Source: Diphasiastrum complanatum
Lineage: Eukaryota; Streptophyta; Lycopodiopsida; Lycopodiales; Lycopodiaceae
DNA: 64,000 nt
Direction: 5' to 3'
Assembly: GCA_029204225.1 (NCBI GenBank)
Contig: CM055113.1
Location: 28,473,592 to 28,537,591 of the forward strand
Positions 12,160 to 23,762 of the stretch are shown one piece after another. The translations under genes were made by a program, and so were the position numbers. The notes beneath the pieces were generated by a model. The model did no database searches. It saw only the letters and a list, made by a program, of their open reading frames with translations, and had not been told where the DNA came from. The stretch's first letter is position 1. Every line of letters starts with the position of its first letter.

Positions 12160-13394
12160 TCAATAAGATTGGTATATCTTATGCAAAGTCTAAAGAGCTT
12201 TCTTATGCTAGATCTAGGTTGAGATCTAATGAGCTTCTTGGAGATAGTTATTGTTGTGCTAACTTGGCAACATTTGGTGAATCTATGATCAATGTTTTGG
12301 ATCCATTGGATCTTGAAGATGGACTAGTGCTACCTACTAGTCAAATGGAGTCATGTGGTGCTAAATGAGTATCATGTTTGAACTCTTCTACTCATAGATT
12401 TTCAAGTCTTGGTGGTTCTTCAATGGAACTACATGGCAAGTGCAAAAATGGAAAAGTTACGAAGAGATCTAACTTCATCAATAAAGGTGATGAAAACTTG
12501 TCTTTGGAAATGGTTGTTGCTAATGACTTATTTACTCATTTGGAAAAAGATGGTGCTTTGAGCATGTTTGAAGAAAAAGGTTCTTTTGCATCTTTATGTG
12601 ATGAGTCCAAGAAAGTCATTTGTGCAACAAGTGGTGTCACATGTATTCATAAAGAAAGTAGATCAAAAGGTTCTATCATGAGACTTGGTGAGGAAGATCT
12701 CAAGTCAAAAGAGAGAGATGAATGTGAAGTGTTCGAAGTAGGATGTACCTTGAATGATGCTTTTGTAAATGATAGTGAGGGTTCATTATCATTACCTATA
12801 TTACTGATTAGAGGTCCAGGCTTGACAAGAAAAAGTACTTCAATCATTCTTATGTTGAAGGTACTATGTGTTTTTTTCATGGCTTCTAATGTTCGAGATT
12901 CTTCCATTTCTTATGATGCAACTATCAAGAGGGAGATTGCTAACTTTTGTGGTGTGATCATTAAGAGGGAGTCTTGTTAAGGAAAGGGCAAAGGAAGAGT
13001 GACTCTTGAGAAGATCCAAGGCATGAATCTTAAATCTCTTCATCAACTCAAAGGATGTTGTAATTGTGATGGAGTGTTCATGCATGATCAAGATGACAAA
13101 AGGTTGGATGAAGAAGACTACATGGAGCAACTCAAGTGGCAATTTCTTCAAGGCAAAGAAGATCTCATTGGTGAGCTCATTGAGGTTTGGTTTGAACTCA
13201 AATGGGCTGGTTTGATTAGGTTTGATACTCAATTTCATCTACTTCACTTCATGTTGGATAGAATTGTAGAAATCTATCTTTTGGTTTATGATGGTGACAT
13301 TGTTTTTACTAACTATAGTGAAAGGTTGAAATCAAGCAATGATGAGATCTTGTGGGATGTTAATCATGTGTTTGAGAGGGAGTATCTGATGTAA
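12160..13394 (+). pseudogene. Copia-2 unknown reading frame in place of IN-RT
   Basis: One forward frame runs from the end of protease to 13394 with only two stops (12366-12368 and 12978-12980). Base composition and codon use are like gag. No integrase, RT or RNase H motif is visible. Acidic and serine-rich stretches dominate, and the last part has LKWQFLQGKEDLIGELIEV. Because it stays in one frame across about 1.2 kb, it was probably coding until recently. I do not recognise the product. It could be a captured sequence or an element-specific accessory protein. Confidence 0.45.
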
Positions 13395-14211
13395 GAAATA
13401 GTGAAGCATCCTATATGGACACTATTATCTATATCAATTATGTTGTACTTCATATTGTATGTGAAGGATTTCAGATCATTCAATATCCAATCCATGTCCC
13501 AAATATTTGGTTACAATAAGGAGCAAACCAACAATCCTGCCAATGTAGAAAAATCAGCATCTACATACAAAATGAGATGCAAACTCTAAGAGATATTGAT
13601 CAAACATGAACCAAAACATAAAATATGTTTGTTGTCCGTACAATTACAGTAGCCTACTTTATTTCACACGTGTGGAACCGAAAATAACAATAAATGAGCA
13701 TTCTACACACAAGATTGCAAGATAACACCAAGATAGTGCACCAATGAGTAGTAGAACCCAAAGAGAACCATGTATAATGATGAAATGAGAGAGAGAAGAG
13801 AGAAGATGTGTCTCTCCACGAGTTACATCCTTTTATAGAGTTTCCAAACCCTATTTGGCCACTTGGCTTTCCCTCCAAAATGTAAACCCTACTATTTTTG
13901 GGTCTAGATTCAATGTACCCAAAGTTCAAATTTGAATCTCTCTCAAACTCGACTACCAACTTTCCCACACTTTCCAAAAGTTTTTATTGAATGTATTTTA
14001 AACTAATATAACTTCAAAAAGTTTATCTCTAAGTCTAAAATGAGTTTTGGCCTCTTGTTGACAATTTACCAAAATGTGACTAAACTAGACTAAACTAGTT
14101 GAAATCTCTCACATTGTACATATTAGAACACTTGAGAAGAGATCTATTATCATGATGGAGATCATTCTTAAGTTGGAGCAAAGTAGTGTTGTAAAACTAG
14201 TAAGTTAAGTT
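13395..14211. other. Copia-2 3' internal region
   Basis: No sense gene seen. On the minus strand a TATA-like box (ctctataaaagg at 13832-13843) is followed by a CT-rich tract and a 107-codon open frame (13977-13654). This could be a buried minus-strand LTR or promoter fragment. The support is weak. Confidence 0.35.
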
Positions 14212-14221
14212 GAAGAGGGAG
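14212..14221 (+). other. Copia-2 polypurine tract
   Basis: The sequence gaagagggag lies directly before the 3' LTR start. Confidence 0.7.
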
Positions 14222-14316
14222 TGTGAAAATTGTCAACATTTCCTAGCTAGTTTGAGGCCTAAATTGGCAATTTTTGTACAAAGTTTTGGATCTAACCTTT
14301 CACACGTGGGTGGAAG
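14222..14316 (+). repeat. Copia-2 3' LTR, first 95 bp
   Basis: It matches the start of the 5' LTR at 9137 and then diverges near 14311-14316, just before tgttagcccatttt, which looks like another LTR start. Confidence 0.7.
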
Positions 14317-16009
14317 TGTTAGCCCATTTTAGAATAGCCCAATCAGATAAGCAAAAACATTCTCTTGTACCTAGTTGTGTGGATGTCGTGAGCATTAGTG
14401 ACTTTGTCAAAATTCTACATATATAAGTTTAGAATGAGGGCCTTAGCATATTGACTTGTGGATGTCCACTATACTTGAAATCATTTTATTTGGACATTTA
14501 TTCCACTTAATTTTGATTGTTGTATCAAGAGTATTCTTATTACTAAACGGAACTTAGTTTTTAGCATCATTTTATTCAACAATTTTGAATTTCCAAAACT
14601 GAATTGAAATGTTGTGTATAAAATTGAAAAAGTGAGTTTTATCTCAACATAGGCACTTATTCACAATTATCAAACAATCAACAACAATAACATCACTTCA
14701 CTTTATGTGGTATGAATGTACTTGGGTGTCTAATTATTATGTGTATTTTTTGTGGAGCACATTGTGTTGTTTTCATTCTAGTGTGTCAATCTTGTAGTGT
14801 TATAGGAATACATAAATGAGTCAAATTATTACTTTAATGACGTCAATTGACTTTGGTTCTATTCATTTATGCTTGATGGCATTCATTGGCATAGTTTACA
14901 GAATTGATAAAAATGTTGTAAGTGATGAATGCTTGAATATTCATAATTGTTCAAAAGCTAAATGATAAAATCTCTTTTAGAAGAACTTTTATCATAAGAA
15001 TATTTGACTAGAGTGTAATGTTTGCATATGATTCTAAATCAATAGTATTGAAATGTAATGAATACAATGACGAAAAAAAAAGAAAAATGACTTAAAGACC
15101 CATTTTTTTAATGTCGATTTTTCTTTTTTAAATGCCCAAATTTTGAAGGTTAAATTTATAAATATAACTTTCATTTTCTTGAAATTTACAAATGGGAATC
15201 TATTTAAGATAGCAATTTTTTTCCTCCTCCAAATTTGCTTTTAATAAAACAAAAAAAATATAAACAAATTGATTCAAAAAATTTCAAAGTAATTTCAAAT
15301 TTTCAAAATTTAGATTGCTAAATTTTGAAAAACAATTATGATTTTAACACTAGAGTTGTTTTCAACACACTTTTGTGCGCGTGCGCATAAAACCCTTGGT
15401 CACTTGACGAGACATAACATTTCATTAAGTGATTGAAATTTCAATCTAAAAATGAGAAACTTAAAAAATAAAAAAATCCAAAATAAAAAAAGTCAAAAAA
15501 TCAATAAGTAAGAAAGAAACAAAAATAAAAAACTAAAACTAAAAAACTAAAGATTTAAAATCTCTTTAAAAATTTCAAATTCTAAATTTAAAATCTTTAA
15601 AAAATAATAGCTAAAAAAAATAAAATTCAAAAAAATAAAAACTTAAAAATTCAAGATTTTAAAATTTTAAGAAAATTGAAAGAACTAAAAATAATTAAAA
15701 TATTAAAAACTAAAATATTTACAATAAATATTACAATAAAAATAGAAATATAAGAGTAGTTTGATCATTTACAAACAATGTGAAATGTAAATTTAATTTT
15801 TATAGATTAGAGAAACGTGATATGTTTACAATTTTTCTTAGGATGATATTGCAGTTCAGCAACTACAATATGACGAAAATGATCAACTTCTTCTATTTCC
15901 TAGAAGATCAGACCACCTATTAGGTATATCGACGAGTCTGTAGCCTCTACCTTGTTCATGAGCCAACGACTAGGCACTTAGTTAGCAGTCCAATTTCGAT
16001 ATCTAGTAA
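14317..16009 (+). other. AT-rich Copia-3 upstream region
   Basis: Very AT-rich with many short A-runs between 15060 and 15760. No gag, protease or integrase is recognisable. The first bases may be an LTR start, but its end is not visible. Confidence 0.4.
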
Positions 16010-16963
16010 GAAGCTATGGATAAAGAGTATTCAACTCTTATCAAGAACCAAACATGGACGATTGTTCGACGATTGTCGAATTACCTGCTAGCAGAAACAT
16101 AGTTGATTGTAAATGGATTTTCAAAGTCAAGTACAAAACAGATGGAAGCATCGACAGAAGAAAAACCCGACTTGTTGCCGGAAGATTTTCTCAAGTGTAC
16201 AATGTCGATTACATTGAGACCTTCAGTCCAATAGTCAAGCATTCTTCTATTTGACTTTTATTATCGTTTGCTGCTGCTGCAGATTTGAAAATACATCAAA
16301 TGGATGTACAGGCAACATATCTTAGTCTAGTTATTGAAGAAGACATTTACATGGTGCAACCCGAAGGTTATATTATCGAAGGTAACCACAATCATGTGTG
16401 TAAACTCCATAAGGCACTTTATGGCTTGAAGCAATATGCTCGAGCATGGTTTCAAAGGATCACTACGTTTTTTATTGATCACGACTATACACCAAACTCT
16501 TCATATTCGAATGTTTACTTCAAGATAGTGCAGCAGTTGTTATCATTATCACTTTATACGTGGATGACACATTGATCTTCGACAACGGTATCGATCTGAT
16601 AAAATAAGACAACACAATGCTATCTTCTGAATTCGACATGACCGATCTAGACGAAGTTCATTTCTGCCTTGGTATTCAAATCCACAGAGACAATTCAGAA
16701 GTTGCTCTACATTACTCAATAGAAGTACATCTACAATATGTTAGTTAGATATAATCTGGTTAATTGCAAGTTAGCTCTCTCACCAATGGAACTAGGTCTC
16801 AAGTTGTCAAATGACCAATGTCTCCGAACAATTGAAGAGAAGGAGCAGATGCGTGAGTATCCTTATCATTTGATAATAGGATCTCTTATGTACGTAATGA
16901 TCTATACCAGGCCAGACATAGCTTTTGCAATAAGCTCCTTAAGTCAATATATGACTAACCTTG
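16010..16963 (+). pseudogene. Copia-3 reverse transcriptase (decayed)
   Basis: Copia RT motifs appear in order over three frames: RNIVDCKWIFKVKYKTDGS, VDYIETFSPIVKHSSI, IHQMDVQATYL, IYMVQPEGYIIEG, CKLHKALYGLKQ, the active site YVDDTLIF (about 16557-16580), LGIQIHRD, and SLMYVMIYTRPDIAFA near 16880-16930. RT copies element RNA into DNA. Stops and frameshifts after 16250 and 16575 make it inactive. It is closely similar to the minus-strand RT at 30828-30650. Confidence 0.85.
16959..16963 (+). other. Target-site duplication ccttg (left)
   Basis: ccttg at 16959-16963 is repeated at 23758-23762, immediately outside the LTR ends tgttgt...gctaca. It marks one original family-A insertion into Copia-3. 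Confidence 0.85.
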
Positions 16964-17397
16964 TGTTGTAAAGCTACCTTTACAAGCTTTACTTCCGGCG
17001 CCATCGGTGCCAGCTATGTCCCCGGCGCCAGCAGCGCACCTGCTGCTCCTGGCGCCAACGGCGCCGGCGCCGCTCCCGGCGCCACTGTGACCACAATCCA
17101 GCCGGCGCCAAGTTCCTATGGCTGAAAATCTTTGATCGGTTCTAGCGAAGTCCAGAGAGCTTAGATCGATGTGCAATCACCTCACACGATCTAGGCATGA
17201 TTAAAGGAAGCCTGGGGATCAATAAAATCTAGAGAGAGAAAATGACTTTCTAGAAAGAGAAAATCCTAGAGAGAGAAAAATGTGCTTTACCAGCTTGGGT
17301 AGAGTGCTTGGTGTGAGAGGGTGTGCCGAATCACACCAATACTATAGGGGAGTGCGGGTTGCGACTCAGGGCGAGCTCCAACCAAGTCTCAGCCTCC
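16964..17397 (+). repeat. Family-A LTR, outer copy, first 434 bp
   Basis: It starts tgttgtaaagctacc and includes a GGCGCC-rich block and the conserved caccaatactataggggagtg core. It is interrupted after cctcc by a solo LTR. Confidence 0.8.
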
Positions 17398-18615
17398 TGT
17401 TGTAAAGCTACCTTTACAAGCTTTACTTGCGGCGCCATCGGCGCCAGCTATGTCCCCGGCGCCAGCAGCGCCCATGCTGCTCCCGGCGCCACTGTGACCA
17501 GAATCCAGCCGGCGCCAAGTTCCTATGGCTGAAAATCTTTGATCGGTTCTAGCGAAGTCCAGAGAGCTCAGATCGATGTGCAATCACCTCACACGATCTA
17601 GGCATGATTAAAGGAAGCCTGGGGATCAATAAAATCTAGAGAGAGAAAATGACTTTCTAGAAAGAGAAAATTCTAGAGAGAGAAAAACGTGCTTTACCAG
17701 CTTGGGTAGAGTGCTTGGTATGAGGGGGGGTGCCGAATCACACCAATACTATAGGGGAGTGCGGGTTGCGACTCAGGGCGAGCTCCAACCAAGTCTCAGC
17801 CTCCCTTGCTGGAATGTTGTCATGGCTCTCGCCTTGGCATGCTAGCGCCCCGGAGACTAGGGTCGGTCACACACTTGAAATGTAACCTTCTCAGATTTAT
17901 CAATAAAGTGGGATTTTCCTCAAACTGACTCTGATTACCTTCTGGGTTTCAGTGTTCGGTAAAAGCGCCAGTTGTAAGGCCGCTTTCCAAATTTTTAATT
18001 TGGCACATAGCTGAGGGTCGTATCCCGGGACGCCAGCGGTATGCCGTCGGGACCATTCGGTCCGTGGCGCCAGCGGTATGCTGTCGGGACCATTTGGTCC
18101 AGGAACTGGTTGTTTCCATATCTGTCGCGGCTTGTGGTTCTGAGTGTTCCTTGCATGAACGTGAATGGGTTAAGCTCTTGGAGAACGGGCTCTAACCTGT
18201 CGGCTGAGTTGGATGGCTTGCTTGGGTGGATGTTACCTGTTTATGGCTGTCCAGTCTGGCGTGGCGCCAGGTTGGCTTCCAGCGCTCGTGACGAAGCTTT
18301 CAGTTGGTTAAGTCTGATGTAAGTCAGACCGCTTGCTTGGAATGGATGTTACTCGTTTGTAACGAAGCTTCGAGTTGGTTAAGTTTGATGTATGTCGGGC
18401 GGCTTGCTTGGAGGGAAGTCACCCACATCGGGACCCCCGATCTGGCATGGCGCCAGGTTGGATCTCAATGTTGGTTTTCGGAACTTCATGTTGGTTAAGT
18501 CTGATCGTTGTTGGCGAGTTGGCTGCTTGTATGTCAAGTGGGTTTGGATGGCAAGAGTTGAAGGCTGGGAAGCTAAGTCGTGGTTCCCGGCTCCCTTTGG
18601 GATGCCTGCGCTACA
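17398..18615 (+). repeat. Solo family-A LTR inside a family-A LTR
   Basis: A complete 1218 bp LTR (tgttgt...gctaca) flanked by cctcc at 17393-17397 and 18616-18620. After the duplication the outer LTR resumes with cttgctgg. It contains a short form of the GGCGCC block and the polyadenylation signal aataaa near 17901. Confidence 0.85.
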
Positions 18616-18686
18616 CCTCCCTTGCTGGAATGTTGTCATGGCTCTCGCCTTGGCATGCTAGCGCCCCGGAGACTAGGGTCGGTCAC
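18616..18686 (+). repeat. Continuation of the outer family-A LTR
   Basis: Seventy-one bases (TSD copy plus LTR middle) ending ggtcac. The next base starts a new LTR. Confidence 0.75.
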
Positions 18687-19919
18687 TGTTGTAAAGTTAC
18701 CTTTACAAGCTTTACTTCCGGCGCCATTGGCGCCAGCTATGTCCCCGGCGCCAGCAGCGCCCCTGCTGCTCCAGGCGCCAACGGCGCCGGCGCCGCTCCC
18801 GGCGCCACTGTGACCAGAATCCAGCCGGCGCCAAGTTCCTATGGCTGAAAATCTTTGATCGGTTCTAGCGAAGTCCAGAGAGCTCAGATCGATGTGCAAT
18901 CACCTCACACGATCTAGGCATGATTAAAGGAAGCCTGGGGATCAATAAAATCTAGAGAGAGAAAATGACTTTCTAGAAAGAGAAAATCCTAGAGAGAGAA
19001 AAACGTGCTTTACCATCTTGGGTTAAGTGCTTGGTATGAGGGGGTGCCGAATCACACCAATACTATAGGGGAGTGCGGGTTGCGACTCAGGGCGAGCTCC
19101 AACCAAGTCTCAGAGTCCCTTGCTGGAATGTTGTCATGGCTCTCGCCTTGGCATGCTAGCGCCCCGGAGACTAGGGTCAAAAAATGTAACCTTCTCAAAT
19201 TTATCAATAAAGTGGGATTTTCCTCAAACTGACTCTGATTACCTTCTGGGTTTCAGTGTTCATTAAAAGCGCCAGTTGTAAGGCCTCTTTCAAAATTTTT
19301 AACTTGGCACATAGCTGAGGGTCGTATCCCGGGACGCCAGCGGTATGCCGTCGGGACTATTCGGTCCATGGCGCCAGCGGTATGCTGTCGGGACCATTTG
19401 GTCCAAGAACTGGTTGTTTCCATATTTGTCGCGGCTTGTGGTTCTGAGTGTTCCTTGCATGAACGTGAATGGGTTAAGCTCTTGGGGAACGGGCTCTAAT
19501 CTGTCGGCTGAGTTGGATGGCTTGCTTGGGTGGATGTTACCTGTTTATGGTTGTCCAGTCTGGCGTGGCGCCAGGTTGGCTTCCAGCGCTCGTGACGAAG
19601 CTTTCAGTTGGTTAAGTCTGATGTAAGTCAGGCCGCTTGCTTGGAATGGATGTTACTCGTTTGTAACGAAGCTTCGAGTTGGTTAAGTTTGATGTATGTC
19701 GGGCGGCTTGCTTGGAGGGAAGTCACCCACGTCGGGACCCCCGATCTGGCATGGCGCCAGGTTGGATCTCAATGTTGGTTTTCGGAACTTCAAGTTGGTT
19801 AAGTCTGATCGTTGTTGGCGAATTGTCTGCTTGTATGTCAAGTGGGTTTGGATGGCAAGAGTTAAAGGCTGGGAAGCTAAGTCGTGGTTCCCGGCTCCCT
19901 TTGGGATGCCTGCGCTACA
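18687..19919 (+). repeat. A1 5' LTR
   Basis: A 1233 bp LTR beginning tgttgtaaagttacc and ending gcgctaca, followed by tg and the primer-binding site. A short internal deletion replaces cacacttga with aaa near 19176. Confidence 0.85.
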
Positions 19920-19921
19920 TG

Positions 19922-19936
19922 TGGTATCAGAGCCGA
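19922..19936 (+). other. A1 primer-binding site
   Basis: The sequence tggtatcagagccga begins two bases after the LTR. It is a perfect tRNA-Met type site. The same LTR-tg-PBS layout occurs in the chromovirus at 58977-58993. Confidence 0.85.
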
Positions 19937-22497
19937 CTGGCCGGTCAGCTATGTGGATCTCACGGAAATGGCCACGGTTTGGGGTTCATCAAGACAACTG
20001 TTGTGCAAGGTGCTGCCCACAGTGTAAGCACGGGTGCGTCCACGGTCGGGGTGGTCGGCAGAACGGGGGACTTGATGAGTCAAGGTGTTGCCCTTGAGGT
20101 GTAAGCACGGTCAGTTCTCGCGGTTCGGGCCTGGCGCTGTCTGCACGTAGGACGGATGAGGCAAATTGCTGCCTAGGGAGGTGAAAGCACGGTCTGTACC
20201 TTGTGGGGTGCGGGGCGACATATTCGAACTGTACAAGTTAACCATTGATACAGAGATGCTGCTCGAATTCGGGTATAAAGCACGGGTGGTTAGCTGCCGG
20301 TGCGGGATAGCTGCCGATCGTCTAGCTATAAGGGCTATCGACCAAAAAGTGGTGGGGCGTGACTGAGGCAATGTGCTGCTTAATGGTGAAAGCACGGATA
20401 GTTGGAGGGGTGTCCTATGTGGGCTGATTCCGTGATGGATTTGAATGGGCGCGGCCAGGCAAAGGTCCGTTGGCAGGACCATCTCAAAGGGGGACCTTGC
20501 CTTTGTTACTTGTTAGTAAACCTGCCTGAGTGTCTTACTTGTACGTATTCGTGGTGAGTCTTAGTACTCATGCTTTGCCTGGTTTGCATGATTGCTTGTG
20601 ATACAAGGAGCTGATGGCTCGAGAAGGAACCTTTTCTTTTGAAGGCTGATACCATCAAACAAAGAGGACTACAGAATCTGTGGGGCGGATTTGAAGTTCA
20701 AGTACTCACACGTGAACGACAACGAAATGACTCAATGTTTGCAAAGGATGGATGGCTAGCCTGTTTCTTGGGTTAGTTTCATTTGCGACAACGCCCACCA
20801 GACGCAAGCAGGAAGTCAAAAGTTGGAAAGGGCCATTTCAGGGGAGATCTTCTATGGAGCAGTTGGTCTTCATTTTGGGACGGCCACCTTCGGAACTGAA
20901 ACTCACTGAGCATGGGCGATATCCAAAATCTGTGCGGCGGATTTGCAGTTCAAGTACTCGCACGTAAACGACAACGAAATGACTCAATGTTTGCAAAGGA
21001 TGGATGACTAGCCTGTTTCTTGGGTTAGTTTCATTTGCGACAACGCCCACCAGACGCAAGCAGGAAGTCAAAAGTTGGAAAGGGCAATTTCAGGGGAGAT
21101 CTTCTATAGCAGTTGGTCTTCATTTTGGGATGGCCACCTTTGGAACTGAAACTCACTGAGCATGGGTGATATCCCATATCAGTTGGGTTTTTCCTCAAAG
21201 GGGAAAAGACTAGGATCCTTTTCAGAGATTGGCAACAAGTTGGATCGAGCCATAATCCTAGCAGATGGGAAGCAAAGTGTTGGAAAGGCTTTTTGTCCGA
21301 AGAACTCTACTCTAAGTCCGATCAGCTGATTTATTAAGTGGAGGGGAACTATCACACACACCTCTCTCTTGGGGCAAATTTTAGATGAAAGTTGATCAAA
21401 ATGGGGGCAAATTCAAGGTGACCTAGCCATACTCACACGAGGAGACTGGCGAAGTTTGGACCTAATAAGTTGACAAGTTTTTGTTGTGGAAAGGAAAGTT
21501 TGTTATAGGCTTTCTCTGGACCAGCAATGATGAGGAAACATATGAGTACGCTGGCTTGTGTTACGTGTAAGGCAGCTGATCAATGAAGGAACTGTGAAAG
21601 TTGAGTCTTGCATGAGAGACTTGGTATTTCGAACGGACGCTAAGGGACAGTTCGCGTTGAAATCGGATTAGTGCAAAAACTCTGGGTGCATGTTTCTGAT
21701 TCAAAGAGAGCTACTTGAAGCCAAGCTCGATGTACACTTCTTGTTTTGACTGTGAGGCAACTAACCAGTGATGGAATTGTGAAAGTCAAGTTTTGCGCGA
21801 CGGACATGGTGCTTCAAACAAACGCGAAGAGATAGTTCGGATGCGGATCAAACTGGTGTGACCCTTTGGCTTTCCACGAGGTCAATGGTTACATTTGGGC
21901 TGATTCAAAGAGCTACTTCAAGCTAAGTGAGAGGTGCATTGCGGAGTACTCAATCTTTGCATACCTTAAAGAGCCAAGATGGAAAAGTATCAAGATCAGG
22001 CTTGGACAAGGAGAGAAATCAAGGTGCAGAAGCAACAAGGCACGGAGTGGACCATAAAGTGGGCAATCAAACGATTAATCCCTCGGCTCAGGGAGCCTTG
22101 ATACCTGTGCAGAATTGAACAAATCTGGAGCTCACGGAGCTCAACACAAAGTGCATCAAGGACAAATCAGGAGCTCAAAGGAGTTCCAAAGTCGAAAGTC
22201 AGAAGCGACAGGGGCGAACATTTCAAAGAAAGGCCTCTGTCACCAGTTAATAAGGTTCTCGGGTTCTACGAAAGCGATATCAAATCTACGCTTTTCCCAG
22301 ACAAAGTTATATTTTCAAGTTATGTAATTTTTTTCAGTACAAAGAGCTGAGCCTCCGGCTTGTGGTGTGCCAGCTTCAATGTTAATAAAAAGTGACCAGT
22401 AAATTGAGTACTGTGCCAAGTAGCTTAAATGTATAGTTATTTTAATTGGGAGACACCTTTACTTTAATCTGACATCTGATGAGGACATCAGATTTTA
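19937..22497 (+). other. A1 internal region, no gag or pol
   Basis: About 2.6 kb between PBS and purine tract. The first 480 bp hold five stem-loop-like motifs of the form gtgctgcc...gtgaaagcacgg, shared with the chromovirus leader. A 252 bp segment (20687-20938) is repeated directly after itself to about 21175. The remaining sequence is free of long open frames. The longest frames (about 60-70 codons near 21866-22327) recur in other copies but are broken differently, so I do not call them genes. Confidence 0.7.
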
Positions 22498-22512
22498 TAA
22501 AGGTGGGGTGGA
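22498..22512 (+). other. A1 polypurine tract
   Basis: The sequence aaaggtggggtgga lies directly before the 3' LTR. It is preceded by gatgaggacatcag, which also precedes the chromovirus purine tract near 63379. Confidence 0.75.
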
Positions 22513-23757
22513 TGTTGTAAAGCTACCTTTACAAGCTTTACTTCCGGCGCCATCGGCGCCAGCTATGTCCCCAGCGCCAGCAGCGCCCCTGCTGCTCCTG
22601 GCGCCAACGGCGCCGGCGCCGCTCCCGGTGCCACTGTGACCAGACCCCAGCCGGCGCCAAGTTCCTATGGCTGAAAATCTTTGATTGGTTCTAGCGAAGT
22701 CCAGAGAGCTCAGATCGATGTGCAATCACCTCACACGATCTAAGCATGATTAAAGGAAGCCTGGGGATCAATAAAATCTAGATAGAGAAAATGACTTTCT
22801 AGAAAGAGAAAATTCTAGATAGAGAAAAACGTGCTTTACCAGCTTGGGTAGAGTGCTTGGTATGAGGGGGGGTGCCGAATCACACCAATACTATAGGGGA
22901 GTGCGGGTTGCGACTCAGGGCGAGCTCCAACCAAGTCTCAGCCTCCCTTGTTGGAATGTTGTCATGGCTGTCGCCTTGGCATGCTAGCACCCTGGAGACT
23001 AGGGTCGGTCACACACTTGAAATGTAACCTTCTCAGATTTATCAATAAAGTGGGATTTTCCTCAAACTGACTCTGATCACCTTCTGGGTTTCAGTGTTCG
23101 GTAAAAGCGCCAGTTGTAAGGCCGCTTTCAAAATTTTTAACTTGGCACATAGCTGAGGGTCGTATCCCGGGACGCCAGCGGTATGCCGTCGGGACCATTC
23201 GGTTCGTGGCGCTAGCGGTATGCTGTCGGGACCATTTGGTCCAGGAACTGGTTGTTTCCATATCTGTCGCGGCTTGTGGTTCTGAGTGTTCCTTGCATGA
23301 ACGTGAATGGGTTAAGCTCTTGGAGAACGGGCTCTAACCTGTCGGCTGAGTTGGATGGCTTGCTTGGGTGGATGTTACCTATTTATGGCTGCCCAGTCTG
23401 GCGAGGCGCCAGGTTGGCTTCCAGCGCTCGTGACGAAGCTTTCAGTTGGTTAAGTCTGATGTAAGTCAGACCGCTTGCTTGGAATGGATGTTACTCGTTT
23501 GTAACAAAGCTTCGAGCTGGTTAAGTTTGATGTATGTCGAGCGGCTTGCTTGGAGGGAAGTCACCCACATCGGGACCCCCGATATGGCATGGCGCCAGGT
23601 TGGATCTCAATGTTGGTCCTCGGAACTTCAAGTTGGTTAAGTCTGATCGTTGTTGGCGAGTTGGCTGCTTGTATGTCAAGTGGGTTCGGATGGCAAGAGT
23701 TGAAGGCTGGGAAGCTAAGTCGTGGTTCCCGGCTCCCTTTGGGATGCCTGCGCTACA
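22513..23757 (+). repeat. A1 3' LTR
   Basis: A 1245 bp LTR with the long form of the GGCGCC block, ending gctaca at 23757 and followed by the ccttg duplication. Confidence 0.85.
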
Positions 23758-23762
23758 CCTTG

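Larger units (their letters stand above)
9137..14316 (+). mobile_element. Copia-2: gag-protease copia element lacking RT
   Basis: The element is bounded by an LTR at 9137-9791 and the first 95 bp of its partner at 14222-14316, both starting tgtgaaaattgtcaacattt. A primer-binding site, gag, protease, a long unknown reading frame and a purine tract follow in order. Integrase, reverse transcriptase and RNase H are absent. The 3' LTR is cut at 14316, where another LTR-like sequence begins. The layout parallels Copia-1, suggesting a family of RT-less derivatives. Confidence 0.8.
16964..23757 (+). mobile_element. A1: family-A LTR retrotransposon cluster (+)
   Basis: A 6.8 kb block inserted in Copia-3. 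It holds the first 434 bp of an LTR, a solo LTR inserted in it (TSD cctcc), 66-71 bp more of the outer LTR, then a full element: LTR 18687-19919, internal 19920-22512, LTR 22513-23757. The internal part has a primer-binding site and purine tract but no gag or pol, so it is non-autonomous. The right LTR ends at the ccttg duplication of the outer insertion rather than at a copy of gtcac. This suggests recombination between the inner 3' LTR and the outer LTR after insertion. Confidence 0.8.

Noticed and set aside
19922-19936. tRNA gene at tggtatcagagc
   Set aside because: It is only the short primer-binding match next to an LTR. No tRNA cloverleaf surrounds it.
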